Of a stretch of 9,052 nucleotides of DNA, positions 1 through 7,211 are shown one piece after another. The position numbers and the translations under genes were made by a program. This DNA comes from Bordetella parapertussis (GTDB taxonomy: Bacteria; Pseudomonadota; Gammaproteobacteria; Burkholderiales; Burkholderiaceae): the NCBI GenBank assembly GCA_945901665.1, contig CAMDLJ010000086.1:1-9052 (forward strand), written 5' to 3'. How positions within the stretch are numbered: position 1 is the first letter of the stretch; every line of letters begins with the position of its first letter. Below the pieces are notes generated by a model, which was not told the DNA's origin, ran no database searches, and was given only the letters and a program-made list of their open reading frames with translations.

Positions 1-684
1 CGCGAAGGATGGCCCGCCATGCACGCCTTGCTGGCCCAGGTCGACCCACAGTCGGCCCAACGCCTGCCGCCCATGGATGCGCAGCGCATCGGTCGGGCAT
101 TGGAGGTGTGGCGCATCAGTGGGAAACCCCTGTCGGCACACTTCAGCCCCCGCACCGCAGCCCCATCGGGCCATTCATTGCGCGATGCCGATGGCCGACA
201 CGCTTTGTTGTTGTCGCTGGAGCCGAGCCAACGCGCTTGGCTGCACCAGCGCATTGAGGCCCGCTTTGACCAGATGTGGGACCAAGGTTTTCTGACCGAG
301 GTCTTGCACTTGCGCGCCACGCCAGGCTGGCATCAAAACGCACCGGCCATGCGCTGCGTGGGTTACCGCCAAGCTTGGGCCATGATTGACCACTGGCGTG
401 AATTGGGTTGGAGCGACGAGCGCTTGCTGACCACGCTGAGCGCACCCCTGTTGAACGGCATCCCTCACCCCCCGGCCGCACAAGTTTTCTTGACCCACCC
501 CGACGCAGATTTGCGCCAGGGTTTGGCCCAATGGCGCAGCACGGCTGTGGCCGCCACGCGGCAATTGGCCAAACGGCAACTGACTTGGCTCAGGGGAATG
601 CCCGAAAGAACCATCGTGGCGTGTGACGCACCCGATGCGATCGACCAGGTACTGGCCCAGGTGTTGTCACCCGCTCAGCCCTAG
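1..684 (+). CDS. miaA: tRNA dimethylallyltransferase MiaA, 3' part (5' end outside window)
   Basis: MiaA transfers a dimethylallyl group from DMAPP to the N6 of adenosine 37 in tRNAs that read codons beginning with U. The reading frame is open from base 1, so the N-terminal part with the ATP/DMAPP-type P-loop is missing; 227 residues remain before the TAG stop. Family signatures visible here are DAQRIGRALEVW (about residues 25-36), RFDQMWDQGF (about 88-97), MRCVGYRQAW (codons ending at base 378) and ATRQLAKRQLTWLR (from base 553). The in-frame ATG at base 19 is internal, because the family sequence continues upstream as REGWPAMHALLAQVDP. An oddity is 58 residues between VGYRQAW and ATRQLAKRQ, against 18 in the E. 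coli protein as I recall it, which suggests an insertion of about 40 residues in frame. The gene converges on the DUF1178 gene, with 17 bp between the stop codons. The identity is secure despite the truncation. Confidence 0.95.
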   Translation, partial: REGWPAMHALLAQVDPQSAQRLPPMDAQRIGRALEVWRISGKPLSAHFSPRTAAPSGHSLRDADGRHALLLSLEPSQRAWLHQRIEARFDQMWDQGFLTEVLHLRATPGWHQNAPAMRCVGYRQAWAMIDHWRELGWSDERLLTTLSAPLLNGIPHPPAAQVFLTHPDADLRQGLAQWRSTAVAATRQLAKRQLTWLRGMPERTIVACDAPDAIDQVLAQVLSPAQP

Positions 685-698
685 GCTGCATGGGCAGC
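685..698. terminator. Short inverted repeat between convergent genes, possible weak terminator
   Basis: The 17-bp gap between the miaA and DUF1178 stop codons contains GCTGC-ATGG-GCAGC, a perfect 5-bp stem with a 4-base loop. Its place between convergent genes is where a bidirectional terminator would be expected. However, the stem is short and neither strand has a T-run after it, so it does not meet the usual criteria for an intrinsic terminator. It could be chance. Confidence 0.2.
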
Positions 699-701
699 AG
701 G

Positions 702-1184
702 TCAGTGAACCGAGCCTTTGATTGCGGCTGGCATGGGCAGGCTCACCACGGCGATGCCTTCTTCGTGCAAGGCCTGAGACTCTGTGGCCGTGACTTGGCC
801 CCGAATATTGCGCTCGGGTTTTTCACCATAGTGAATTTTGCGGGCCTCTTCGGCAAAGCCGGAGCCCACGTCCTCGGTGTTTTGCAGCACATGCTGCACC
901 ACCTTCATCCAAGTTTGGTTCAATTGGGCCATCGTGCTTGCCTGCTGATCGTTGGCAGGTGGCACAGGCACCACAGCGGTGCTGTCTGAGACCGCTGGCA
1001 TGGGTTCGCGCAACGAGGTGCTCAGGTTCAGGCGCGGGGCGCTGAGCAACTTGGCCACATGGTGGTCACCGCACAAGGGGCACTCCACCAAATCCGATGA
1101 GAGCTGGGTTTGAAAATCACTTTCAGAGCCAAACCAACCTTCAAAGGCATGGCCGTGCTGGCACTGGAGATCGAGAACTTTCAT
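702..1184 (-). CDS. DUF1178 family protein (function unknown)
   Basis: This 160-residue soluble protein belongs to the DUF1178 family, which has no established function. The N-terminal part looks like a small zinc-ribbon-type module: it opens MKVLDLQCQHGHAFEGWF, with C8, H10 and H12, followed by a CPLCGD knuckle at C35 and C38. A variable, Ser/Pro/Ala-rich linker follows (about residues 50-75). The conserved C-terminal half carries NTEDVGSGFAEEARKIHYGE and then RNIRGQVTATE and a LHEEGIAVVSLPMP ending, typical of the family. The ATG start gives the family's usual N-terminus; no strong Shine-Dalgarno sequence is seen before it. It lies 30 bp downstream of the Nudix gene in the same orientation and is the last gene of the nuo-linked unit. 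Metal binding is inferred from the cysteine pattern. The family assignment is firm, the role unknown. Confidence 0.9.
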   Translation of the reverse strand: MKVLDLQCQHGHAFEGWFGSESDFQTQLSSDLVECPLCGDHHVAKLLSAPRLNLSTSLREPMPAVSDSTAVVPVPPANDQQASTMAQLNQTWMKVVQHVLQNTEDVGSGFAEEARKIHYGEKPERNIRGQVTATESQALHEEGIAVVSLPMPAAIKGSVH

Positions 1185-1214
1185 GTGGCCAATTATCGGG
1201 CAAGAAGCGTCTGG

Positions 1215-1802
1215 TCACAGCCCACCGGTTTCAGCCGCTTGCCAGGCCAAGGGCCATTGACCTGACAGGTGGTTTTGCAGCCACAAGGCGCCCGTGAGGG
1301 TTTTGGCATCGGTGATCAAGCCTTGCTGACAGGCGGCAAAGAACGCAGCCACACCCATGGTCAATATATCCAAGTGCTCCCCCTCGTCGAGCTTTCTGGG
1401 GCCGGGGCTCAGACCACGGGCAAACCAAATATCGATGAACTCGGTGGAATAGCTGATCACCGGGTGCATCACGCCCGCATGGGCCCAATGGGTGGCGCGG
1501 TACCCCGTTTCTTCACGCAACTCACGAATGGCACATTGCACAGGCAGCTCGCCCGCATCCAGCTTGCCTGCGGGAAACTCCAGCATCACTTGTTGCATCG
1601 GATAGCGGTATTGACGCTCCATCAACAGCTGACCATCGTCCAGCAATGGAATGATCATCACCGCACCCGGATGGGTCACATACTCACGCGTGGCAGTCCC
1701 CCCTGATGGCAGGCGCACGGTGTCCCTGAAGGCATGCAGAAAATGACCTTTGAACAGCTCTTGGCTGTCGATGCGGTGCTCGATCAGGTGTTCATCGGCC
1801 AT
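1215..1802 (-). CDS. Nudix hydrolase, ADP-ribose pyrophosphatase type
   Basis: This 195-residue cytoplasmic protein carries a complete Nudix box, GX5EX7REUXEEXGU, at residues 79-101 (G79, E85, R93-E94, E97-E98, G100, Y101), the loop-helix-loop that binds the catalytic Mg2+ ions. The N-terminal strand region (FRDTVRLPSGG, then THPGAVMIIPLLDDG and ERQYRYP) matches the ADP-ribose pyrophosphatase group, which splits ADP-ribose into AMP and ribose 5-phosphate. P114 lies 13 residues after the box; in this group a proline near that position helps select ADP-ribose. The substrate is inferred from family resemblance and could be another nucleoside diphosphate derivative. The ATG start gives a normal family N-terminus, but the 41 bp upstream hold no obvious Shine-Dalgarno sequence. 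The gene sits between nuoN and the DUF1178 gene in the same orientation, probably read from the nuo transcript. A role in clearing NAD-derived ADP-ribose would fit but is speculation. Confidence 0.92.
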   Translation of the reverse strand: MADEHLIEHRIDSQELFKGHFLHAFRDTVRLPSGGTATREYVTHPGAVMIIPLLDDGQLLMERQYRYPMQQVMLEFPAGKLDAGELPVQCAIRELREETGYRATHWAHAGVMHPVISYSTEFIDIWFARGLSPGPRKLDEGEHLDILTMGVAAFFAACQQGLITDAKTLTGALWLQNHLSGQWPLAWQAAETGGL

Positions 1803-1843
1803 GGCTCAAGCCAGAGGGAGTCAACCGGTGACCCCGTGGGGCC

Positions 1844-3331
1844 TCAACTGCCCAAGGTGCGCACGATGGCTTGTGCGCACAAGGTCATCAACCCGCCGGG
1901 CATCAAGCCCAGCAACAAAACCAAGGCCCCGTTGATGGACAAAACCACGCGCACATCCAAGGGGGCGGACACGGTGGTGGCGGTCAAGGGACGGTCAAAG
2001 TACATCACTTTGACCACCCGCAGGTAATAAAAAGCACCGATGAGGGACATCATCACCGCAAATACCGCCAGCCACAAAGCCCAACTGCTGCCGGTAGAGA
2101 TCAAAGCTTGCAGCACCGATAACTTGGCATAAAAGCCGACCATGGGGGGCACACCAGCCAAGGAAAACAAACAAATGGCCATCACTGCCGCGTATAAGGG
2201 ACTGCGCTGGTTCAAGCCAGACAGGTCGGCGATTTCATCGCTCTCAAAGCCGTCCCGCGCCAACAGCAAGATGACACCAAAAGTGGCCAAGGTGGTGAGC
2301 ACATAGGTCACCACATAAAACATGGACGAGCTGTAGGCGTTGGCCGCGCTGCTGGTGCCCCCATTGACGACACCGCTGAGCAAACCCAGCAACATGAAGC
2401 CCATTTGTGAAATGGTCGAAAAAGCCAACATGCGCTTGAGATTGGTTTGGGCAATGGCGGCCAAATTGCCCACCAACAAAGAACAGACGGCCAACACGAC
2501 CAGCATTTGCTGCCAATCGATGGCCAGGGGCAGCAAGCCCTCGACCAATAAACGCATGGTGATGGCAAAGGCTGCCAATTTGGGCGCACCCGCAATCATC
2601 AAGGTCACCACGGTGGGCGCACCTTGGTAGACATCGGGCACCCACATGTGGAAAGGCACCACACCGAGCTTGAAGGCCAGACCACAGACCACAAAAACCA
2701 AACCCAAGACCATCACTTGGTGTTTGATCTGGCCCGATGCAACGGCTTTGAAAACAGCGCCCAGCTCCAGACTGCCGGTTGCGCCATACAACATGGACAA
2801 ACCATAGAGCAAGAAACCGCTGGCCAAAGCGCCGAGCACAAAATACTTCATCGCCGCTTCCGTGGCGTTGGCGTTGTCACGGCGCAAGGCCACCAAGGCA
2901 TAGCTGCAAAGGGTCAGCAACTCCAGGCCCAAATAAAGCACGAGGAAATGGTTGCCGGAAATCATGACAAACATGCCCAACAAAGAAAACAAGCCCAGGG
3001 TGAATATTTCCCCACCACCGAGCATGCCCCGATCAGCCGCGTAAGGCCGCCCATAGACCAAGGTGACCGCCACCGACAGTGAGGCAAAACATTTCAACCA
3101 ATTGCCCATGCTGTCGCTGACCACCATGTTGCCAAAGGCATAGTCAGTTTTGCCATCCATGGCTTGCGAGGCGGCCAAACCGGCCACCACCAACAAAGTG
3201 CCCAAGGACAACACATAGGTCAAGTTGCGGCGCGGGCTGCGAACACCCAAGTCGACCATGGCGATGAAACACGCCATGACCAACAACACTATTTCGGGCC
3301 AAACGCTGGACCAAGCCATGTTTTCAATCAT
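1844..3331 (-). CDS. nuoN: NADH:quinone oxidoreductase subunit N
   Basis: NuoN is one of three antiporter-like membrane subunits through which complex I pumps protons. The 495-residue protein is hydrophobic throughout, with about 14 expected membrane helices, and has the usual family length. Residues in the expected places are E137 in LYLGLELLTLCSYALVALRR (TM5 glutamate), K221 in AFKLGVVPFHMWVPDVYQGA (broken-helix TM7 lysine), K251 in AGAPKLAAFA (TM8 lysine) and K403 in MVGFYAKL (TM12 lysine). They correspond to E133, K217, K247 and K395 of E. coli NuoN by motif matching. The start is the ATG at 3331, which has a GGA about 8 bases upstream; an in-frame ATG at 3319 would give a protein 4 residues shorter and cannot be excluded. 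It is separated from nuoM by 21 bp and is the last structural subunit of the operon. Confidence 0.97.
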   Translation of the reverse strand: MIENMAWSSVWPEIVLLVMACFIAMVDLGVRSPRRNLTYVLSLGTLLVVAGLAASQAMDGKTDYAFGNMVVSDSMGNWLKCFASLSVAVTLVYGRPYAADRGMLGGGEIFTLGLFSLLGMFVMISGNHFLVLYLGLELLTLCSYALVALRRDNANATEAAMKYFVLGALASGFLLYGLSMLYGATGSLELGAVFKAVASGQIKHQVMVLGLVFVVCGLAFKLGVVPFHMWVPDVYQGAPTVVTLMIAGAPKLAAFAITMRLLVEGLLPLAIDWQQMLVVLAVCSLLVGNLAAIAQTNLKRMLAFSTISQMGFMLLGLLSGVVNGGTSSAANAYSSSMFYVVTYVLTTLATFGVILLLARDGFESDEIADLSGLNQRSPLYAAVMAICLFSLAGVPPMVGFYAKLSVLQALISTGSSWALWLAVFAVMMSLIGAFYYLRVVKVMYFDRPLTATTVSAPLDVRVVLSINGALVLLLGLMPGGLMTLCAQAIVRTLGS

Positions 3332-3352
3332 TTCGCTGATTCCATTGTTTCT

Positions 3353-4828
3353 TCAAGGCAACTTGGTCTGGGCCACATGTTTCAACAGGCTGACCACCGA
3401 GGCGTCCATCACATCGGTGAAAGGCTTGGGGTACAAACCCATGCCCAACACAGCCAAGGCCAAAATGGCCAGCACCAGGTATTCACGGGCATTGATGTCT
3501 TGGAGATCGCGCACATCGTCGTTGGCCACCGGACCCAGGTACACACGCTTGACCATCCACAAGGTATATGCGGCACCAAAAATCAGCGCGGTGGCAGCGG
3601 CCAAACCCACCCAGAAGTTGAATTTGATGGCCGCCAAAATGACCATCCACTCGCCCACAAAACCCGCTGTTCCCGGCAGGCCGCAGTTGGCCATGGCAAA
3701 AAACAGCGCAAATGCGGCAAAACGCGGCATGGTGTTGACCACCCCGCCATAACTGGCAATCAAGCGCGAATGCATGCGGTCATACAAAACACCAATGCAC
3801 AAGAACATGGCGGCGGACACAAAGCCGTGCGCAATCATTTGCACCAAGGCGCCACTCACGCCCATCGGGGTGAAGATGAAAAAGCCCAGGCTGACAAAAC
3901 CCATGTGGGCCACCGATGAATAGGCCACGAGTTTTTTCATGTCCTCTTGCACCAAGGCCACCAAGCCCACATAAACCACAGCCACCAGCGACAAGCCAAT
4001 GATCAACCAAGCCCATTCGCGCGATGCGTCGGGCAAGATGGGCAGGGAAAAGCGCAAAAAGCCATAGGCGCCCAGTTTGAGCATGATGGCCGCCAACACG
4101 GCAGACCCGCCGGTGGGCGCTTCGACGTGCACGTCAGGCAACCAGGTGTGGACTGGCCACATGGGCACTTTGACGGCAAAGGCGGCAAAGAACGCAAAGA
4201 ACAACAGGGTTTGGGCTTGGCTGCCCAAGGGCAATTGGTACCAAACGGCCAGATCGAAGCTGCCACCCGACTGGGTGTAGAGATAAATCAAGGCCACCAG
4301 CATCAGCAAAGAGCCCAGCAAGGTGTAGAGGAAAAACTTAAAGGCGGCGTAGATTTTGTTCGGCCCCCCCCAAATGCCAATGATGAGGTACATCGGTATC
4401 AAGGTGGCTTCAAAAAACACGTAAAACAGCATGGCATCTTGCGCGGTGAAAACCCCCACCAGCAAGCCACTGAGGATCAGAAAGGCCCCCATGTATTGAT
4501 TGACACGCTCGGTGATGACCTCCCAACCAGCCAGCACCACCACGGGGGTGATGAAAGCAGTGAGCAACACGAACCACAAGGAGATGCCGTCCACACCCAG
4601 GTGGTAATGCACCTGGAAGCGCTCAATCCACAACGCTTTTTCCACCCATTGCAACGCTGCGGTATCCAATTGAAAGCCGGCATACAGCGGCAAGGTGACC
4701 AAAAAGCTGACCAGTGCGCCCAACAATGCCAACCAGCGCACGGCCTTGACGTGTTCATCCCGACCCAAGGCGAGCAACAGGCCTCCAATCACAATCGGCG
4801 TCCAAATGGACAGACTCAGCAAACCCAT
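3353..4828 (-). CDS. nuoM: NADH:quinone oxidoreductase subunit M
   Basis: NuoM is the central antiporter-like proton-pumping subunit of the complex I membrane arm. The chosen start gives 491 residues beginning MGLLSLSIWTPI, as in relatives. Functional residues visible are E140 in YVFFEATLIPMYLIIG, K220 in AVKVPMWPVHTWLPDVH, K251 in IMLKLGAYGFLRF and E393 in GLPGTAGFVGEWMV. These match E144, K234, K265 and E407 of the E. coli protein by motif. The frame stays open upstream to a TTG at 4882 inside nuoL, but that 18-residue addition (polar, MCGCNHEPQPDDHEK) is not family-like. The ATG at 4828 has a weak purine-rich AAGAGA 6 bases upstream at 4835-4840. The codons for W153-G154-G155 form a run of eight G bases (plus-strand C at 4364-4371) in the conserved IWGGPNK motif. 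It is 34 bp from nuoL and 21 bp from nuoN. Confidence 0.97.
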   Translation of the reverse strand: MGLLSLSIWTPIVIGGLLLALGRDEHVKAVRWLALLGALVSFLVTLPLYAGFQLDTAALQWVEKALWIERFQVHYHLGVDGISLWFVLLTAFITPVVVLAGWEVITERVNQYMGAFLILSGLLVGVFTAQDAMLFYVFFEATLIPMYLIIGIWGGPNKIYAAFKFFLYTLLGSLLMLVALIYLYTQSGGSFDLAVWYQLPLGSQAQTLLFFAFFAAFAVKVPMWPVHTWLPDVHVEAPTGGSAVLAAIMLKLGAYGFLRFSLPILPDASREWAWLIIGLSLVAVVYVGLVALVQEDMKKLVAYSSVAHMGFVSLGFFIFTPMGVSGALVQMIAHGFVSAAMFLCIGVLYDRMHSRLIASYGGVVNTMPRFAAFALFFAMANCGLPGTAGFVGEWMVILAAIKFNFWVGLAAATALIFGAAYTLWMVKRVYLGPVANDDVRDLQDINAREYLVLAILALAVLGMGLYPKPFTDVMDASVVSLLKHVAQTKLP

Positions 4829-4862
4829 GTGTTTTCTCTTTTCGTGGTCATCGGGCTGTGGC

Positions 4863-6881
4863 TCATGGTTGCAACCACACAAACCAAGTCATCAACAAGA
4901 ACACCCCCATGATCATGGCCAGTGCATAGTGGTAGAGGTAACCCGTTTGGCCCTTGCGCACCCAAATTGACACTTGGTTGACCCAGCGCCAGGCCCCATT
5001 GACCACCGCCCCATCAATCAAAGCTTGATCACCCCAGCGCCAAAAGCCCGCTCCGATCCAACGCGCGCCACGTGCCAACACCTGTTCGTTGAACGCATCC
5101 AAGTAATACTTGTGGTCCAACAAGGTGTGCAAGGGTTGCAGCACTTTTTGAATCGCTGCAGGCCACCCCGTTTTGACCATGTACAGCACATAGGCCAAGG
5201 CCACACCAGCCACCGCCAACCAAAACGGTGCGGTGCCCAAGGCATGGCTGGCCATGGCCAGCGGACCGTGAAATGCCTGGGCCAATTCGTGCATGGCGTG
5301 GTGCTTGTCGCCATTGACAGAGATGGCATCGGCAAAAAAGCCACCAAACAGCAAAGGGTCTATGGTGAAAAACCCAATGACCACAGATGGAATGGCCAGC
5401 AAAATCAAGGGCAAGGTGACCACCCACGGCGACTCATGGGGGGAGGCTGAGGCCCCATGCGCATGATGGCCATCATGGTGATGGGCATCCGGGTTGAGGT
5501 GGTAACGCTCGGGGCCATGAAAGACCAAAAAGTACATGCGAAACGAGTAAAAAGCCGTCACAAACACACCGGCCAGCACCGCAAAATGGGCAAATCCAGC
5601 CCCAGGCAAATGGCTCTCTGCGACCGCTTCAATGATGCTGTCTTTGGAGTAAAAGCCAGAAAACAAAGGGGTACCGATCAAGGCCAAGGAGCCCAACAAT
5701 GAAGTGATCCAAGTGATGGGCATGTATTTGCGCACACCACCCATCCAGCGGATGTCTTGGTTGTGGTGCAAGCCCATGATCACGGAGCCTGCCGCCAAAA
5801 ACAGCAAGGCTTTGAAAAAAGCGTGGGTCATCAGGTGAAACACGGCCACAGAGTAAGCCGAAGCACCCAGGGCCACCGTCATATAACCCAATTGGGACAA
5901 GGTGGAGTACGCCACCACCCTTTTGATGTCGTTTTGGATGATGCCCAAAAAGCCCATGAACAAAGCGGTAATGGCTCCAATCACAAGCACCACACTGAGG
6001 GCGGTGTCCGACAACTCAAAGAAGGGCGACATCCGCGCCACCATGAAAATACCAGCGGTGACCATGGTCGCAGCATGGATCAAGGCGGAGATCGGGGTGG
6101 GGCCTTCCATGGAGTCGGGCAACCACACATGCAAAGGGAATTGGGCCGATTTGCCCATCGCACCCACGAACAAACCAATGCAAATCACGGTCACCAACAT
6201 CCAAGACGTGCCGGGAAAGGTGAGCGTGGCCAGCTCTGGGGCTTTGGCAAAAGCCTCGGCATAGTTGAGGGTGCCCGTATAAGCGGCCAGCAAGCCAATG
6301 CCCAGGATGAAACCAAAGTCACCGACCCGGTTGACCAAGAAGGCTTTCATATTGGCAAAAACTGCCGATGGTTTATTGAACCAAAATCCGATCAACAGGT
6401 AAGAGACCAAGCCAACGGCCTCCCAACCAAAAAACAATTGCAACATGTTGTTGCTCATCACCAGCATCAACATGGAAAATGTGAACAAGGAGATGTAGGC
6501 AAAAAAGCGGTTGTAACCCTCGTCCTCATGCATATAGCCGATGGTGTAAATGTGAACCATCAAGGACACAAAGGTCACCACGCACATCATCATCGCGGTC
6601 AGGCCGTCGACCAAAAAACCAACCTCCATTTTGAAACCGTCCACCACCATCCAGGTGTAGAGGGTTTCATTGAAGCGCGCCCCTTCCACAGCCACGCTGT
6701 ACAAGGTCATGGCCGAAATGACCAAGGAAATAAACACCCCCAAAATGGTCACACTGTGGCTGACGCCGCGGCCAATGCGCCGCCCACCCAAAGCGGTTCC
6801 CAAAATGCCGGCCAGGGCCGAGCCCAGCAGCGGGGCCAAAGGAACCATCAAAAGTTGGGTGGCGTTCAAAGTGCTATTCAT
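4863..6881 (-). CDS. nuoL: NADH:quinone oxidoreductase subunit L
   Basis: NuoL is the distal antiporter-like subunit of complex I, with a long lateral helix running along the membrane arm. The 672-residue product is of usual length for proteobacteria. Residues seen are E154 in LFFGWEAVGLVSYLLIGFW, K244 in AMGKSAQFPLHVWLPDSMEG, H269 in ISALIHAATMVTAGI, H353 and K357 in MTHAFFKALLFLAAGSV, and K413 in SGFYSKDSI. All are the expected proton-path positions of the family. A histidine-rich loop, HHHDGHHAHG at residues 467-476, precedes the C-terminal region that carries the lateral helix and the last membrane helix (about residues 545-670). The ATG at 6881 gives MNSTLNATQL, a normal betaproteobacterial N-terminus. 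The 21 bp between the nuoK stop and this start contain no purine-rich Shine-Dalgarno sequence, so translation may rely on coupling to nuoK. Confidence 0.97.
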   Translation of the reverse strand: MNSTLNATQLLMVPLAPLLGSALAGILGTALGGRRIGRGVSHSVTILGVFISLVISAMTLYSVAVEGARFNETLYTWMVVDGFKMEVGFLVDGLTAMMMCVVTFVSLMVHIYTIGYMHEDEGYNRFFAYISLFTFSMLMLVMSNNMLQLFFGWEAVGLVSYLLIGFWFNKPSAVFANMKAFLVNRVGDFGFILGIGLLAAYTGTLNYAEAFAKAPELATLTFPGTSWMLVTVICIGLFVGAMGKSAQFPLHVWLPDSMEGPTPISALIHAATMVTAGIFMVARMSPFFELSDTALSVVLVIGAITALFMGFLGIIQNDIKRVVAYSTLSQLGYMTVALGASAYSVAVFHLMTHAFFKALLFLAAGSVIMGLHHNQDIRWMGGVRKYMPITWITSLLGSLALIGTPLFSGFYSKDSIIEAVAESHLPGAGFAHFAVLAGVFVTAFYSFRMYFLVFHGPERYHLNPDAHHHDGHHAHGASASPHESPWVVTLPLILLAIPSVVIGFFTIDPLLFGGFFADAISVNGDKHHAMHELAQAFHGPLAMASHALGTAPFWLAVAGVALAYVLYMVKTGWPAAIQKVLQPLHTLLDHKYYLDAFNEQVLARGARWIGAGFWRWGDQALIDGAVVNGAWRWVNQVSIWVRKGQTGYLYHYALAMIMGVFLLMTWFVWLQP

Positions 6882-6902
6882 GATGTGGAGTGGCCAGTGT
6901 TG

Positions 6903-7211
6903 TCAGCCCTTGAGGCTGTCGAGTTCTTCCACGTGGATGCTGGTTTTGTTGCGGAACAACAAGACCAAAATGGCCAGACCAATGGCAGATTCGGCAGCGG
7001 CCACAGTGAGAATGAAGAAGACAAACACCTGGCCGTGCAGATCACCCAAGAAGTAGGAAAAGGCCACGAAATTGAGGTTGACAGCCAAGAGCATCAACTC
7101 GATGGCCATGAGCAACACAATCAGGTTTTTGCGGTTCAGAAAGATGCCTGTGATCGACAAGGCAAACAAGATGGCCCCCACGGTCAACATGTGACCCAGC
7201 GTCAAACTCAT
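6903..7211 (-). CDS. nuoK: NADH:quinone oxidoreductase subunit K
   Basis: NuoK (mitochondrial ND4L homologue) is a three-helix membrane subunit of complex I lying between NuoJ and the pumping subunits. The 102-residue product has the normal family length. It keeps the two membrane glutamates needed for coupling: E38 in [20 protein letters not shown] (TM2) and E74 in [12 protein letters not shown] (TM3), equivalent to E36 and E72 in E. coli. The family N-terminus [20 protein letters not shown] supports the ATG at 7211. That ATG overlaps the nuoJ stop as ATGA, and an AGGAG lies 5 bases upstream inside nuoJ, so the two genes are likely translationally coupled. Confidence 0.97.
   Translation of the reverse strand: MSLTLGHMLTVGAILFALSITGIFLNRKNLIVLLMAIELMLLAVNLNFVAFSYFLGDLHGQVFVFFILTVAAAESAIGLAILVLLFRNKTSIHVEELDSLKG

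Noticed and set aside
143..579. Two minus-strand frames opposite miaA
   Set aside because: They overlap the conserved MiaA coding sequence, show no family resemblance and overlap each other in different frames.
1825..1843. GC-rich CCCC/GGGG inverted repeat in the nuoN-Nudix gap, considered as a terminator
   Set aside because: The stem is only three or four base pairs with a minimal loop and no following T-run, and the downstream genes continue in the same orientation.
3164..3919. Open frame of 251 codons on the plus strand opposite the nuoM-nuoN junction
   Set aside because: Shadow of the membrane protein genes on the other strand; composition and lack of motifs argue against a gene.
4829..4882. 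Upstream extension of nuoM to a TTG codon inside nuoL
   Set aside because: The added 18 residues are polar and unlike known NuoM N-termini. The ATG at 4828 gives the expected MGLLSLSIWTPI start and has a purine-rich site at a suitable distance.
3947..4912. Open frame of 321 codons on the plus strand opposite nuoM
   Set aside because: It has the same His/Gln-rich shadow composition, lies antisense to a well-supported gene, and has no recognisable domain.
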